DNA of 64,000 bases, from positions 37,698 through 101,697 of the forward strand of contig JAKOSN010000202.1 in assembly GCA_029777335.1 (NCBI GenBank), in the 5' to 3' direction. Shown one piece after another: positions 45,887 to 55,950 of this stretch. Below the pieces are notes generated by a model. That model saw only the letters and a program-made list of their open reading frames with translations, did no database searches and had not been told where the DNA came from. Both the position numbers and the translations under genes were made by a program. Numbering within the stretch: position 1 is the stretch's first letter; the number at the start of each line of letters is the position of its first letter. The stretch comes from Planctomycetota bacterium. GTDB taxonomy: Bacteria > Planctomycetota > Planctomycetia > Gemmatales > Gemmataceae.

Positions 45887-48256
45887 TTATTCCGAGCGAC
45901 CACGTTCGCCGTTTCGATCTGGCGGTTCCACACCCTGCAGATGACGCACAAAGAAATCCCGCAGTCGACGATCCCCATACGCTCCCCCCATCCCATGCCC
46001 TGCACCGGGGACCACCAGCAAGTCAAAATCCTTCCCGGCCTTGATCAGGGCATCCACCACGCGCAACGTCGATTCCGGGGGCACGTTGTTATCCATCTCC
46101 CCCACGATCAGCAACAATTTCCCCTTGAGCCGATAGGCATTGTCAACATTCGAACAGGCGGCATAGTGCGGTCCCACTGGGTAGCCCATCCACTGTTCAT
46201 TCCAGGAAGCCTTGTCCATGCGGTTGTCGTGACACCCACAGCCCGCGACCGCCGCCTTGTAGAAGTCGGGATGGAACAGGACCGCCGCCATGGCATTTTG
46301 CCCCCCCGCCGAGCCGCCATAGATCCCCACTCGGCTCAGATCGTAGCTCGGATATTTCTGCGCGACCGCCTTGTGCCAGAGGATGCGATCCGGAAATCCG
46401 CCATCCTTAAGATTCTTCCAGCACACATCGTGAAACGCCTTGGAGCGGTTCGCGGTCCCCATCCCATCGATCTGCACCACGATAAACCCCAGATCGGTCA
46501 GCGACGCAAAACGCCGCGCGGCACTGAAGGTCTTGGGCACGAACGATCCCTGTGGCCCCGCGTAGATGTACTCGATCACCGGATATTTTTTCCGCGGGTC
46601 GAAGGTTCGCGGTCGACAGATAATGCCCCAGATAGCGGTCTTCCCATCACGTCCCTTGGCGGTGAACACCTCCGGGGCTTCCCACCCGGATTGCTTCAAC
46701 TCGGTGATATCGGCCTGCTCCAGCGCACACACCAGTTTGCCATCCTCGGTGCGGCGCAGTTCATGCACCGGAGCCAGATTCACTCGGCTGTACGTATCAA
46801 TCAGGTACTTTCGATCAGGGGAGTATTGAATCGTATGGTTGCCATCTCCCTCGGCCAGAGCGACGAGGTTGCTGCCATCGAAGTTGACCCGGTAAAAGTG
46901 GATCAGGTAGGGGTCCTGATCCGGGTTCTTCCCGCTGGCGCGAAACCAGATTTGCCTTTTCTCCTCGTCGATCCGGTCGATGCCACGAACCACATACTCG
47001 CCCTGGGTGATCCGGTTCTTGAGCTTCCCCGTTTTCGCATCCATCAGATAGAGGTGGCGCCAGCCGTCCCTTTCAGAGATATAAAGGATCTCGTTATCAC
47101 CACCGAGCCAGGTCACCGCGTTCAGGTTCAGCCCATCCATGTGTGCCGACCAGATAAAGGTCTCCGTCTTTTCGTCGATCAGGTTGCGCGCTTTGCCAGT
47201 ATGCGAATCCACCTCGATCAGCCGAAACCGCTGATGACCGCGATCCGTCTTGCTGTAGGTGAAGTGGCGTCCATCCTTGTGCCAGCGCACCCGGGGAAAG
47301 CCAAAGTCGATCGGTTCGACCTCCGCCTTGATCGGTTTCTGCGTCGCCACCTCAAACAGATGAAGTTCATAGGTGGTGAACCGATCTCCGGGGAGTGGAT
47401 AGGGCCGAGTGTGTAGCCTGGCTCGCCCCCCTCCGCGCGGCGACGATTCAATCAGGTACACTTCCTTGCGTTCTCCGGGCTGCACGCGAAAGGCCACCAC
47501 CGTTTTGGAGTCGGGTGCCCAGCGCGGCATGTCGTAGGCCAACCCTTCCTTCCCATCCGTGCTCAGCTGGATTTCCTTGTCGCCATCCCGTGCGCGAATG
47601 GTGACATTGTGATTCTTGATGAAGCAGGTCCACTTGCCATCCGGGGAGCGTGCGGACTCTTGCGGAAACCGTGGCCGCTGAGCCACTTCCTCCCCTGGCA
47701 ATTCCTCGACAAACGGTGCCCGAGTCTCCGGCCAGGGTGATTCCAGTCGCGCACGTTCCTTCGGTTCCGCTGCCTGTTCCTGCACAGTTTCCTTCGGCAG
47801 AACAATGCCCCGTTCGCTCTTCTTGCATTCGTACGTGGCAAGATCGCATTGCCAGGTCGTACCCCGCACGGTGAAGCGCAACGTCTTCCCATCCCGGCTC
47901 CATTCCAGGGTATCGAGAGGGAGACGGTCCGCCTGGTAGTCTCCGCCACTCGCCTTGTTCAAGCCAACAGCCAGCTTCTGGTGATCGAAGGCGCGCTCGC
48001 GCTTCCCCTGAGCCGCATCGACCACGATGAATTCACGCGTGCCCCGAGCAAGATCATTGCGATACCAGAAGCGCGTATTGTTCTGAAACCAGTGCGGGGT
48101 GATCTGTGTCTTGTGCACCCCGGGGATTGGGACAGGCGGTCGCTGCCGTTGCAGGAGCGAGGCCTGCGCAGGAAGCGGTGGATCTGCCTGGATCGAGGGA
48201 ACCCCCGCTGCCAGAATCACCGACACCAACGCACGAAAAACCAAGGCAAAACGCAT
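45887..48256 (-). CDS. Prolyl-oligopeptidase (S9, DPP-IV-type) exported peptidase
   Basis: 789 aa from ATG 48256, where a signal peptide begins (MRFALVFRALVSVILAAG). The N-terminal part is an eight-bladed propeller-like region, and the catalytic alpha/beta-hydrolase domain (about 530-780) has the nucleophile Ser in IYGGSAGGQNAMAA, the Asp in VGEMDNNVPPEST and His in PGAGHGMGG. DPP-IV-like enzymes cleave dipeptides from the N-terminus of peptides. It would act outside the cytoplasm. The zinc peptidase gene lies 125 bases upstream. Confidence 0.92.
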   Translation of the reverse strand: MRFALVFRALVSVILAAGVPSIQADPPLPAQASLLQRQRPPVPIPGVHKTQITPHWFQNNTRFWYRNDLARGTREFIVVDAAQGKRERAFDHQKLAVGLNKASGGDYQADRLPLDTLEWSRDGKTLRFTVRGTTWQCDLATYECKKSERGIVLPKETVQEQAAEPKERARLESPWPETRAPFVEELPGEEVAQRPRFPQESARSPDGKWTCFIKNHNVTIRARDGDKEIQLSTDGKEGLAYDMPRWAPDSKTVVAFRVQPGERKEVYLIESSPRGGGRARLHTRPYPLPGDRFTTYELHLFEVATQKPIKAEVEPIDFGFPRVRWHKDGRHFTYSKTDRGHQRFRLIEVDSHTGKARNLIDEKTETFIWSAHMDGLNLNAVTWLGGDNEILYISERDGWRHLYLMDAKTGKLKNRITQGEYVVRGIDRIDEEKRQIWFRASGKNPDQDPYLIHFYRVNFDGSNLVALAEGDGNHTIQYSPDRKYLIDTYSRVNLAPVHELRRTEDGKLVCALEQADITELKQSGWEAPEVFTAKGRDGKTAIWGIICRPRTFDPRKKYPVIEYIYAGPQGSFVPKTFSAARRFASLTDLGFIVVQIDGMGTANRSKAFHDVCWKNLKDGGFPDRILWHKAVAQKYPSYDLSRVGIYGGSAGGQNAMAAVLFHPDFYKAAVAGCGCHDNRMDKASWNEQWMGYPVGPHYAACSNVDNAYRLKGKLLLIVGEMDNNVPPESTLRVVDALIKAGKDFDLLVVPGAGHGMGGAYGDRRLRDFFVRHLQGVEPPDRNGERGRSE

Positions 48257-48381
48257 GAGCAAAGACTCCTCGGGATGCGGGGAACGCGAACGATTCGCGA
48301 TTTCATGCAGGCGCGAACAGACCAGTTCCTGCGGCAACGGTCTCGACTTCGGTACCCCTGCTCCCGGGGCCGCGCAGGCCC

Positions 48382-49233
48382 TCATGGCTTGGTGGAAGGA
48401 GCAGGTGGTTTCTCCCGAACCCGATTCCGTTTATCATAACGGACGTAGCGCCACTCGGGCTTGTTGTACACCTCGTCAAGGAGAGCAAAGAGTTCGGGGT
48501 CGTACCGAGCCAGCTTTTCGCGGGTATTGATGTCGTTGTGAACCCCACCCGGAGGAGCATTGCAATCGAAATACGATTGGGTCGCCTCGGCCCAGTACTC
48601 GGAATGGTTGGTCGCGGCATAGGTATTTCTCCACAACCCCCTGTCCATCGCCTTCTTGTAGATCGTTTGGAGGCGCTGGTCGAAGGTGCGGTCCACACTG
48701 CCAATGCCATAGCGATGAATGGCGTGGGAGAACTCGTGGATCAGAATGTTCTCGTTGAAATAGCGATCCCCGCGCAGATTGAGCAGATTTTCCTCGCCAC
48801 ACGAGGTGAGTCGTCCCCCCAATCCGCGGGCGCGCTTATCCCAGTAATCCTTGGGGGTCATGCTTCGCTGTTCGGGGACATCGGTGGTCATTTCGGAGGG
48901 CGCCATCACTACCACGCGCACCCGGTTGCGCACCATCGCCTGGAGAATATCGGGACGACAGCTCAACATCTGCCGGATCAGGTAGACTGCCTCCTGCAAG
49001 GCGGCATCGTTCACCTTGCCGGAACTCAGGACCGGAAGTCCCTGGGCGTCAGCATATTTTCTATAAAAGGGATCCAATTTAACTTTTTCACGCAGCGTCT
49101 CGGGGACCCCAGTCACTCGCGCCGGCGGTTCGGGCGGCCCGACAAATGGCTCCTTCGCCGTCAACAGGGGAGCGGGCCTCAACCCAGCAATCAGCATCAG
49201 GAACCCAAGCACACCAGGCCAGGGACGCCGCAT
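48382..49233 (-). CDS. Secreted zinc metallopeptidase-like protein (gluzincin, ATLF-like)
   Basis: 283 aa from ATG 49233 (MRRPWPGVLGFLMLIAG, a signal peptide). The zinc motif HEFSH (HExxH) occurs in ENILIHEFSHAIH, and a downstream EYWAEATQSYF provides the likely third ligand Glu and a conserved Tyr. The spacing recalls the lethal-factor-like (ATLF) group of gluzincins. It reads away from the ECF sigma gene at 49401, with a perfect inverted repeat between them. Confidence 0.72.
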   Translation of the reverse strand: MRRPWPGVLGFLMLIAGLRPAPLLTAKEPFVGPPEPPARVTGVPETLREKVKLDPFYRKYADAQGLPVLSSGKVNDAALQEAVYLIRQMLSCRPDILQAMVRNRVRVVVMAPSEMTTDVPEQRSMTPKDYWDKRARGLGGRLTSCGEENLLNLRGDRYFNENILIHEFSHAIHRYGIGSVDRTFDQRLQTIYKKAMDRGLWRNTYAATNHSEYWAEATQSYFDCNAPPGGVHNDINTREKLARYDPELFALLDEVYNKPEWRYVRYDKRNRVREKPPAPSTKP

Positions 49234-49294
49234 GGGAACACTCCTGAGGAGGAATTGTGCATCTGCGGTACTTTCAGGATTCGTAGTAACAGAC

Positions 49295-49343
49295 GGAGTT
49301 GTAACCCGAAAAAATCGAGGCGAACTTTCCGGGTTACAACTCC
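49295..49343. promoter_or_regulatory. Perfect 14-bp inverted repeat between divergent genes
   Basis: GGAGTTGTAACCCG (49295-49308) and its exact reverse complement (49330-49343) flank a 21-base spacer. It lies between the zinc peptidase (start 49233, minus) and the ECF sigma factor (start 49401, plus). Each arm contains TGTAAC, like the -35 motif of some ECF promoters, one in each direction; a regulator operator is also possible. Confidence 0.6.
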
Positions 49344-49400
49344 TCCTCAGCGGACGAATGCTTCGGAGAGTGGTTTTCGCCTTGGTGCAGTGAGGTCGTG

Positions 49401-49952
49401 ATGGAACGGGAGGCGCGTAACCCAAGCCAGGCCGAGTTTGCTGAGTATTTGCATCAAAACCAGGGGCGCCTCTATGGCTACCTGCACGCGCTGGTGCGCG
49501 ATCTGAACGATGCTGACGATCTCTTCCAGCAAACTGCCGTCATCCTGTGGAAGAAGTTCCCGGAGTTCGATCCTGCGCGAAGTTTCTTCTCGTGGGCGTG
49601 TGGCATCGCCCGGCTGGAGGTCGCCAACTTTCTGCGCGTGCGCGGGCGGCGCCGTCTCTATTTTAGTGACGATTTCAATCTCCTCCTGATCGAGGCTCAG
49701 GAAGAAATGACCGATGCCGAGATCGATGGTCGACGCGAGGCGCTGACGCAGTGTATCGAAAAACTGCGTGCGCGCGATCGCGCCTTGCTTGATGAATGTT
49801 ACAACGATGCCCCGGATCTGCATGCGATCGCCGACAAACACGGGCGCTCGACTCACAGCATTTACAATTCGCTCCGCCGCATTCGCCGCTCGCTCTTTGA
49901 ATGCATCGGTCGCACACTGGCTCACGAAGCTCGCCCGGGGTGGAAATCATGA
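49401..49952 (+). CDS. ECF-type RNA polymerase sigma factor (FecR-paired)
   Basis: 183 aa from ATG 49401; a GTG directly before it could also serve. Region 2 is DLNDADDLFQQTAVILWKKFPEFDP, and SFFSWACGIARLEVANFLR follows. Region 4 has an HTH of the form DLHAIADKHGRSTHSIYNSLRRIRRSLFECI. Its stop overlaps the FecR-domain gene start by 4 bases (ATGA), so the pair is translationally coupled. The third gene is a PVC-type cytochrome, so expression of that exported oxidoreductase is probably controlled by this pair. Confidence 0.93.
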   Translation: MEREARNPSQAEFAEYLHQNQGRLYGYLHALVRDLNDADDLFQQTAVILWKKFPEFDPARSFFSWACGIARLEVANFLRVRGRRRLYFSDDFNLLLIEAQEEMTDAEIDGRREALTQCIEKLRARDRALLDECYNDAPDLHAIADKHGRSTHSIYNSLRRIRRSLFECIGRTLAHEARPGWKS

Positions 49953-51520
49953 ACGACCACGAACACATCCCCGAGCTCCTGAAAGACCTCCTCGACGAGT
50001 ATCTCGATGGCCGGCTTGCCGAGGAACAGCTGGACCAGCTCGAAACCGCTCTCCGCAACAGCCCGGAAGCCCGGGCGTACTTTGTCCGCTATGCGCAATT
50101 GCACACCGATCTCCATCTGGAAATGCGTGCCGCCCAGGCGAGTGAACGCGCCCTGCGCTTGCTTCCTACCGTCCCTCCCCCCAGGCGTCGCGCTCCCGGC
50201 TTGCTTTGGCTCCTCGTGGCCGCCTCCGTGCTCCTCCTGGTGGGGATAACCGGGTGGCTCCTCACCCGCACCCACGAATCCGTCCATTCCACCGAAGAAG
50301 CCGTCGCCTGGCTGGTGAACGCCCAGAACTGTCAGTGGGCGGAGGACATTGGGCCAGAAGGGATCATGCAGGCGCAGCGCGTTCTGCGCCTGGATCGCGG
50401 GCTGGCGGAGATCCGCTTCCATTGTGGAGCCACCGTGGTCCTTGAAGGCCCCGCCACTCTCGAACTGCTCTCCGGCAAGCGTGCCCGTCTCAAACAGGGC
50501 CGATTGACCGCCCGCGTCCCCGAAGCAGCGCGCGGCTTCGAAATCCTCTCCCCCCAGGGCAAAATCATCGATCTGGGAACCGAGTTTGGCATGGCAGTTG
50601 CCGACAACGACGCCACCGATGTCTACGTTTTCCAGGGAAAGGTGGAAGCACTCCCCGCCACTCCAGGTTCAGCCCGCGCGGTCAGTGTGATCGAGAATCA
50701 GGCCGCACGCATCAGCGCGGGGCAGGTAACCGTGAACCCAACCGTGCCCGCGCCGCGCCCGACGGAATTTGTCCGCGCGATCGTGGCCCCCCCGGTCATC
50801 GTTCCCCGCATTCTGCGCTTGACGTTCGAGCACGCCAACCCTGGCAGTCTGCTCGACGCCAACGGACTTGGAACCGGTCTCACTCATCGCTTACCAGGAA
50901 CGGGCAACCGTCTGGGGCAACACGATTCCAATCTGCGTCTGAACGCTTCCAGAGGACAGCTCGAACTCACCACCACCGATAGCGATCTGAATAAACAGTT
51001 CAAGCTCGATCAGGGCGAATATCTGGGGATTCGCCTCTCTTCCCTGGGCTTTACCGGGAAGGAAGATTTTGAGGTGACCGCCACCATCCCCAACATTCCC
51101 GCCCTGGCCTTCATCGGTCAGTTTGGTCTGTATGCGGGAGCACGCAGTGATCGCAATATCCGCGGGGGACTGATCAGCACACGTCGCCAGGAACCGGGGC
51201 AATACACGCAGTTTCTGGTGAACAATCACCATGGGCAGGACATGAATCTGCACAAGGTAGGGCTCCTCACCACCGGCGCCGATATTCGCGTGACCTTGAA
51301 GCGGACTGCCGGCCAATATTCGCTCACCGTGGAGAACCTCAGCGAAGCGGGAGCCAGTAGTCTGGTTATCCGCCACCCGTGGTATCTCGATAATGAAAGC
51401 GATCTGTTCGTGGGCTTGTTTGGTGCCAATACGCACAGCCAGATCCGGAAAACTCTGGTCATCAAGGAGTTCGCCGTGACGGTCTGGACCCTTGCCCCTT
51501 CGCGAAAAAATCCCGAGTGA
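49949..51520 (+). CDS. FecR-domain membrane protein, likely anti-sigma regulator
   Basis: 523 aa. A cytoplasmic helical part (1-80, MNDHEHIPELLKDLLDEYLDGRLAEEQLDQLE) resembles the anti-sigma domain. A membrane helix (84-105) is followed by a FecR-type beta region (about 130-230, EIRFHCGATVVLEGPATLEL, then SPQGKIIDLGTEFGMAV), and a large extracytoplasmic C-terminus of about 290 residues has no clear family. It starts inside the sigma stop codon and ends just before the PVC cytochrome gene. It probably senses an envelope signal and controls the sigma factor. Confidence 0.88.
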   Translation: MNDHEHIPELLKDLLDEYLDGRLAEEQLDQLETALRNSPEARAYFVRYAQLHTDLHLEMRAAQASERALRLLPTVPPPRRRAPGLLWLLVAASVLLLVGITGWLLTRTHESVHSTEEAVAWLVNAQNCQWAEDIGPEGIMQAQRVLRLDRGLAEIRFHCGATVVLEGPATLELLSGKRARLKQGRLTARVPEAARGFEILSPQGKIIDLGTEFGMAVADNDATDVYVFQGKVEALPATPGSARAVSVIENQAARISAGQVTVNPTVPAPRPTEFVRAIVAPPVIVPRILRLTFEHANPGSLLDANGLGTGLTHRLPGTGNRLGQHDSNLRLNASRGQLELTTTDSDLNKQFKLDQGEYLGIRLSSLGFTGKEDFEVTATIPNIPALAFIGQFGLYAGARSDRNIRGGLISTRRQEPGQYTQFLVNNHHGQDMNLHKVGLLTTGADIRVTLKRTAGQYSLTVENLSEAGASSLVIRHPWYLDNESDLFVGLFGANTHSQIRKTLVIKEFAVTVWTLAPSRKNPE

Positions 51521-51552
51521 ACGTTCTGTCCCTCCCTTTGAAGGATCTATCT

Positions 51553-54500
51553 ATGCGACCGCTCTCCCTGTGGGCAATTCTCCTCGGTTTACTCGGCCTC
51601 GCTCCGCTGCAGGCCGCCGATCCACCGCCAATCAAGATACTCTTTCTTGGTGATAAGGGACATCATCAGCCTGAGGCGCGGTATCGCCAGATTGCCGGAG
51701 TCATGGCCAAGCGCGGGATCGACCTTGTTTACACGGACAAGGTGGAGATGCTTACCCCGAAGATCCTCACGAGCTATGACGGCGTGCTGATCTACGCGAA
51801 TACCACCAAGATCAGTCCCGAGCAGGAGCAGGCTCTGCTCGACTTCGTGGAACAGGGCAAGGGTCTGATTCCCATCCACTGCGCTTCGTACTGTTTTCTC
51901 AATTCCCCCAAATACATCGATCTCGTTGGTGCCCAGTTCAAAAGCCATGGCACAGGCACCTTCCGCACCACCATCGCCGCTCCGGACCATCCCTTGATGA
52001 AGGGGTTCAAGGGGTTTGAAAGCTGGGATGAAACCTACGTCCACACCCGCCATAACGACAAAAACCGCACGGTGCTTGAATATCGCGAGGACAAAAGCGG
52101 CAAGGAACCATGGACGTGGGTGCGCACCCAAGGAAAAGGACGCGTCTTCTACACTGCCTGGGGCCATGATCAACGCACCTGGAGTAACCCGGGGTTTCAG
52201 GAGTTGCTGGAACGCGGCATTCGCTGGGCCGTGGGGAAGAATCCGGTGTCGACGGTTTCGACCCAGCCCGACTCGATCGATCCCACTCAGGCGCCTTTCC
52301 CAGTCCCGAAGATGACTCCTCTGCCGAAGAACGTGAAGCCGTTTGAATACGTCGACGTGGGCAAGAAGATTCCCAACTACCGCCCCCGTGGGGGACAGGG
52401 GGAACCCCTCACCAAAATGCAGTTACCCTTGCCCCCGGAAGAATCGATTCGCCATGCCCAGGTGCCCCAGGGTTTCCATGTCGAATTGTTTGCCTCCGAG
52501 AAGGATCTGGGCGGCAAGCCGATTTGCATGACCTGGGATGAACGTGGCCGACTCTGGGTGGCTTTAACGCTCGATTACCCCAACGAACTCAAACCGCCAG
52601 AACGTGGTCGCGATCGGATTGTGATCTGCGAGGATACCGATGGCGACGGCAAGGCGGACAAGTTTACCACCTTCGCGGAAAAGCTCAGTATCCCCACAAG
52701 CATTTTCGTGTGTCGCGGGGGGCTCCTTGCCTTCGACGCCACGCAGACAGTTTTCTTCAAGGACACCAACGGCGACGACAAGGCGGATGAACGCACCGTG
52801 ATGTTTGGCACCTGGAATCAGGGCGACACCCATGGTGGTCCAAGCAACATGCAATATGGCCTGGATAACTGGATCTGGGCGATGCAGGGTTACAACTACT
52901 CACGCCTGCGCGTGGGGGGGGAAACCAGCCAGTTCCGTATGGGCTTCTTCCGATTCAAACCCGATTGCTCCAAATTGGAGTTTGTGCGCTCCACCGACAA
53001 CAACACCTGGGGATTGGGTATCAGCGAGGAAGGGATCATCTTTGGGTCGACCGCCAACCGCAACCCCAGCGTGTACATGCCCATCCCCAACCGCTATTAC
53101 GAGGCGGTGCGCGGCTGGACTCCGTCCTTGACCCTGCACACGATCGCCGACACCTACCTCTTCCACCCCATCACCACCAGGATTCGCCAGGTGGATCAAC
53201 ACGGGGGCTACACGGCCGCCGCAGGGCATTCACTCTACACCGCCCGCAAATATCCCCAGGAATACTGGAATCGCACGGCGTTTGTCAGTGATCCCACGGG
53301 ACACCTCACGGGTACTTTCATCCTCAAACGCGACGGCAGTGATTTCCACTCGACCAACCCGTTCAATCTCTTCGCCAGCGATGACGAATGGTCCGCTCCC
53401 ATCATGGCCGAGGTTGGACCCGATGGGAACGTCTGGGTCATCGACTGGTACAACTACATCGTCCAGCATAACCCCACTCCCCAGGGTTTCCGCACCGGAA
53501 AGGGTGCCGCCTACGAAAGCGATCTCCGCGACAAGAAGCACGGACGCATCTATCGAGTTGTGTACGACGGCAAAGCTCCCACGCCCGCCACGCCATTCAC
53601 CCTGGCCGGAGCGACCCCCAAAAAGCTCGTGGAGACGCTGAAGAACGATAACCTCTTCTGGCGTCGGCATGCGCAGCGACTGCTTGTGGAACGGGGCAAA
53701 ACCGACATCGTCCCGGACCTGATCGCTCTGGTCGCCGACAAATCGCTCGATCCCATTGGCCTCAACGTTGGTGCAATTCACGCTCTCTGGACGTTGCACG
53801 GACTGGGAGCACTCGACGGCAAGAACGCGGCCGCCTTCACGGCAGCCACCGCAGCGTTGAAACATCCTTCCGCAGGGGTGCGCCGGAACGCCGTCCAGGT
53901 CTTACCGCGGAGTGACAGGTCGGTGGCAGCCATTCTCGATGCCAGACTCCTCGCCGATGACGACTTCCAGGTACGGCTGATGACCTTACTCGCCCTCGCC
54001 GATCAACCGTCAACCGCAGCCGCCGGGAAGGCACTCGCTGAAACACTCCGTGATCCAGGCAACCTGCACGATCGCTGGATCCCCGATGCGGCCACTTGCG
54101 CCGCCGCCAACAACAGCGAGCATTTCCTGAAGGGACTCTCCACCAGCGAGGAACCGCCGGAGCGCATGCTTGGTTTGATCGAGATCGTTGCCAACCACTA
54201 CGCCCGCGGCGGTCCCGTGGACGGGGTGGGGGCGATCGTCGCCGGTCTGACCGAGGCAGATCCACGCGTGGTCGATGCCGTGGTGCGTGGCTTCATCAAG
54301 GGATGGCCGTCTGGCAAAACTCCCAGGCTCGACGCAGCCTTTGAGGATAATCTCGCCAAGCTCGCAACCCGTCTCCCCGCGGAGCGCCGTGCTGGCTTGC
54401 TGAAACTGGCAGTCGCCTGGGGGAGCAAGAGTTTTGAAAAGGCCGCCGCCGAGGTCATGCGCTCCCTCCTCACCCGTATGAAGGATGAGAAGAGCGCCGC

Positions 54501-55923
54501 AGAGGATCGGATCGCCGCAGCGCGTGAACTCGTCGAGTATCGCTCCAATGACAAGGTAATCATTGAGAATATTCTCGATCTGATTACTCCTCGAACTGCC
54601 CCCGAGGTGGCCACGGGTTTTCTCCGGGCACTCCAGGGAACCGACGTGGCTGCGGCGGGAGAGATGATCGCCTCGCGCCTGCCTGGGTTTACGCCTGCCC
54701 CGCGCACTGCCGGGTTGTCCCTCCTTCTCAGTCGGGCAGCCTGGACACGCACCCTGCTTGAGTTGATGGACAAGGGCAAAATTCAGTTGTCGGATCTTTC
54801 CCTGGATCAACGGCAGGCGCTCGCGCAACACCCCGACCGGGAAATTCGCCGGCAAGCCCTGGCACTTCTGAAACGAGGGGGAGCACTCCCCAACGCCGAT
54901 CGGCAAAAGGTCATCGATGAGTTTCTGCCGCTGATCAAGTCCAAGGGCGATCCCGTCGCCGGCAAGGTGGTCTTCAAGAACCAGTGTGCCAAGTGCCACG
55001 TGCATAGCGGCGAGGGAGAGCGCATTGGTCCCGATCTCACCGGCATGGCGGTCCACCCCAAGGAGGAACTCCTCATTCACATCCTCGACCCGAGCCGAAG
55101 TGTCGAGGGAAATTTCCGTGTCTACAGCATTACCACCAAGAAAGGCCAGGTGCTCACCGGCCTCCTCGCCTCCGAATCGAAAACGTCTGTCGAATTGATT
55201 GATGCCGAGGCCAAGCGCAAAACGCTCCTCCGCGAAGAGATTGACGAACTTGTCGCCTCTCCCAAGTCGCTCATGCCCGAGGGATTCGAGAAACAGGTTA
55301 AACCCAAGGAACTGAACGACCTCCTGGAATTTCTCACTCAACGTGGCAAGTTCCTCCCGCTCCCGCTGGACAAGGTTGCCACGGTTGTCAGTACCAAGGG
55401 GATGTTTTTCAGTCCGGAATCAACCATTGAACGCCTCGTCTTCTCCGATTGGAAGCCCAAGACATTTGAAGGCGTTCCTTTCAACCTGGTTGATCCCCGT
55501 GGGGATCGCATACCCAATGTGGTTCTTCTGTATGGACCCAACGGGACCACGGCGCCCCGGATGCCCCGCTCGGTCACCCTCCCCTGCAATTCGCCCGCCA
55601 AGGCAATTCACTTGCTCAGCGGGATCAGCGGATGGGGGAGTCCCATTGGAGAGAAGGGGAGTGTCACTCTGATCGTTCGACTCCACTATGCGGATGGCCA
55701 AACGGAGGATCACCCGCTGAAGAACGGGGTGGAATTCGCCGATTACATTCGTCGTGTGGACGTTCCCGGTTCCAAATTCGCCTTCGATCTCCGGGGCAAA
55801 CAGGTGCGCTACCTGTCAGTTCAGCCCAAACGTCCAACCAAGATCGACAAGATTGACCTGGTCAAGGGAAGCGATGGGACGGCACCGATCGTGGTAGCGG
55901 TCACCGTGGAAACCCGAGAGTAG
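51553..55923 (+). CDS. Giant exported ThuA / PVC-type dehydrogenase / HEAT / heme-binding CxxCH protein
   Basis: 1456 aa from ATG 51553, chosen because a signal peptide follows (MRPLSLWAILLGLLGLAPLQAAD). Domains: ThuA-like glutamine-amidotransferase fold (about 25-235); a sorbosone/glucose-dehydrogenase-like propeller (about 300-700) with MTWDERGRLWVALTLDYPNE and DTDGDGKAD; HEAT-like repeats (about 720-1120); a PVC heme-binding domain with CAKCH (Cys1145); and a beta-sandwich tail. The family is characteristic of Planctomycetes. The substrate is unknown but likely a sugar or polyol. It is the third gene of the ECF-FecR operon. Confidence 0.93.
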   Translation: MRPLSLWAILLGLLGLAPLQAADPPPIKILFLGDKGHHQPEARYRQIAGVMAKRGIDLVYTDKVEMLTPKILTSYDGVLIYANTTKISPEQEQALLDFVEQGKGLIPIHCASYCFLNSPKYIDLVGAQFKSHGTGTFRTTIAAPDHPLMKGFKGFESWDETYVHTRHNDKNRTVLEYREDKSGKEPWTWVRTQGKGRVFYTAWGHDQRTWSNPGFQELLERGIRWAVGKNPVSTVSTQPDSIDPTQAPFPVPKMTPLPKNVKPFEYVDVGKKIPNYRPRGGQGEPLTKMQLPLPPEESIRHAQVPQGFHVELFASEKDLGGKPICMTWDERGRLWVALTLDYPNELKPPERGRDRIVICEDTDGDGKADKFTTFAEKLSIPTSIFVCRGGLLAFDATQTVFFKDTNGDDKADERTVMFGTWNQGDTHGGPSNMQYGLDNWIWAMQGYNYSRLRVGGETSQFRMGFFRFKPDCSKLEFVRSTDNNTWGLGISEEGIIFGSTANRNPSVYMPIPNRYYEAVRGWTPSLTLHTIADTYLFHPITTRIRQVDQHGGYTAAAGHSLYTARKYPQEYWNRTAFVSDPTGHLTGTFILKRDGSDFHSTNPFNLFASDDEWSAPIMAEVGPDGNVWVIDWYNYIVQHNPTPQGFRTGKGAAYESDLRDKKHGRIYRVVYDGKAPTPATPFTLAGATPKKLVETLKNDNLFWRRHAQRLLVERGKTDIVPDLIALVADKSLDPIGLNVGAIHALWTLHGLGALDGKNAAAFTAATAALKHPSAGVRRNAVQVLPRSDRSVAAILDARLLADDDFQVRLMTLLALADQPSTAAAGKALAETLRDPGNLHDRWIPDAATCAAANNSEHFLKGLSTSEEPPERMLGLIEIVANHYARGGPVDGVGAIVAGLTEADPRVVDAVVRGFIKGWPSGKTPRLDAAFEDNLAKLATRLPAERRAGLLKLAVAWGSKSFEKAAAEVMRSLLTRMKDEKSAAEDRIAAARELVEYRSNDKVIIENILDLITPRTAPEVATGFLRALQGTDVAAAGEMIASRLPGFTPAPRTAGLSLLLSRAAWTRTLLELMDKGKIQLSDLSLDQRQALAQHPDREIRRQALALLKRGGALPNADRQKVIDEFLPLIKSKGDPVAGKVVFKNQCAKCHVHSGEGERIGPDLTGMAVHPKEELLIHILDPSRSVEGNFRVYSITTKKGQVLTGLLASESKTSVELIDAEAKRKTLLREEIDELVASPKSLMPEGFEKQVKPKELNDLLEFLTQRGKFLPLPLDKVATVVSTKGMFFSPESTIERLVFSDWKPKTFEGVPFNLVDPRGDRIPNVVLLYGPNGTTAPRMPRSVTLPCNSPAKAIHLLSGISGWGSPIGEKGSVTLIVRLHYADGQTEDHPLKNGVEFADYIRRVDVPGSKFAFDLRGKQVRYLSVQPKRPTKIDKIDLVKGSDGTAPIVVAVTVETRE

Positions 55924-55950
55924 TCCTTCCTCGCTCTCAGCCGTATCATT

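Noticed and set aside
54010..55341. 443-aa frame opposite the PVC cytochrome
   Set aside because: Shadow of the long gene on the other strand; composition only.
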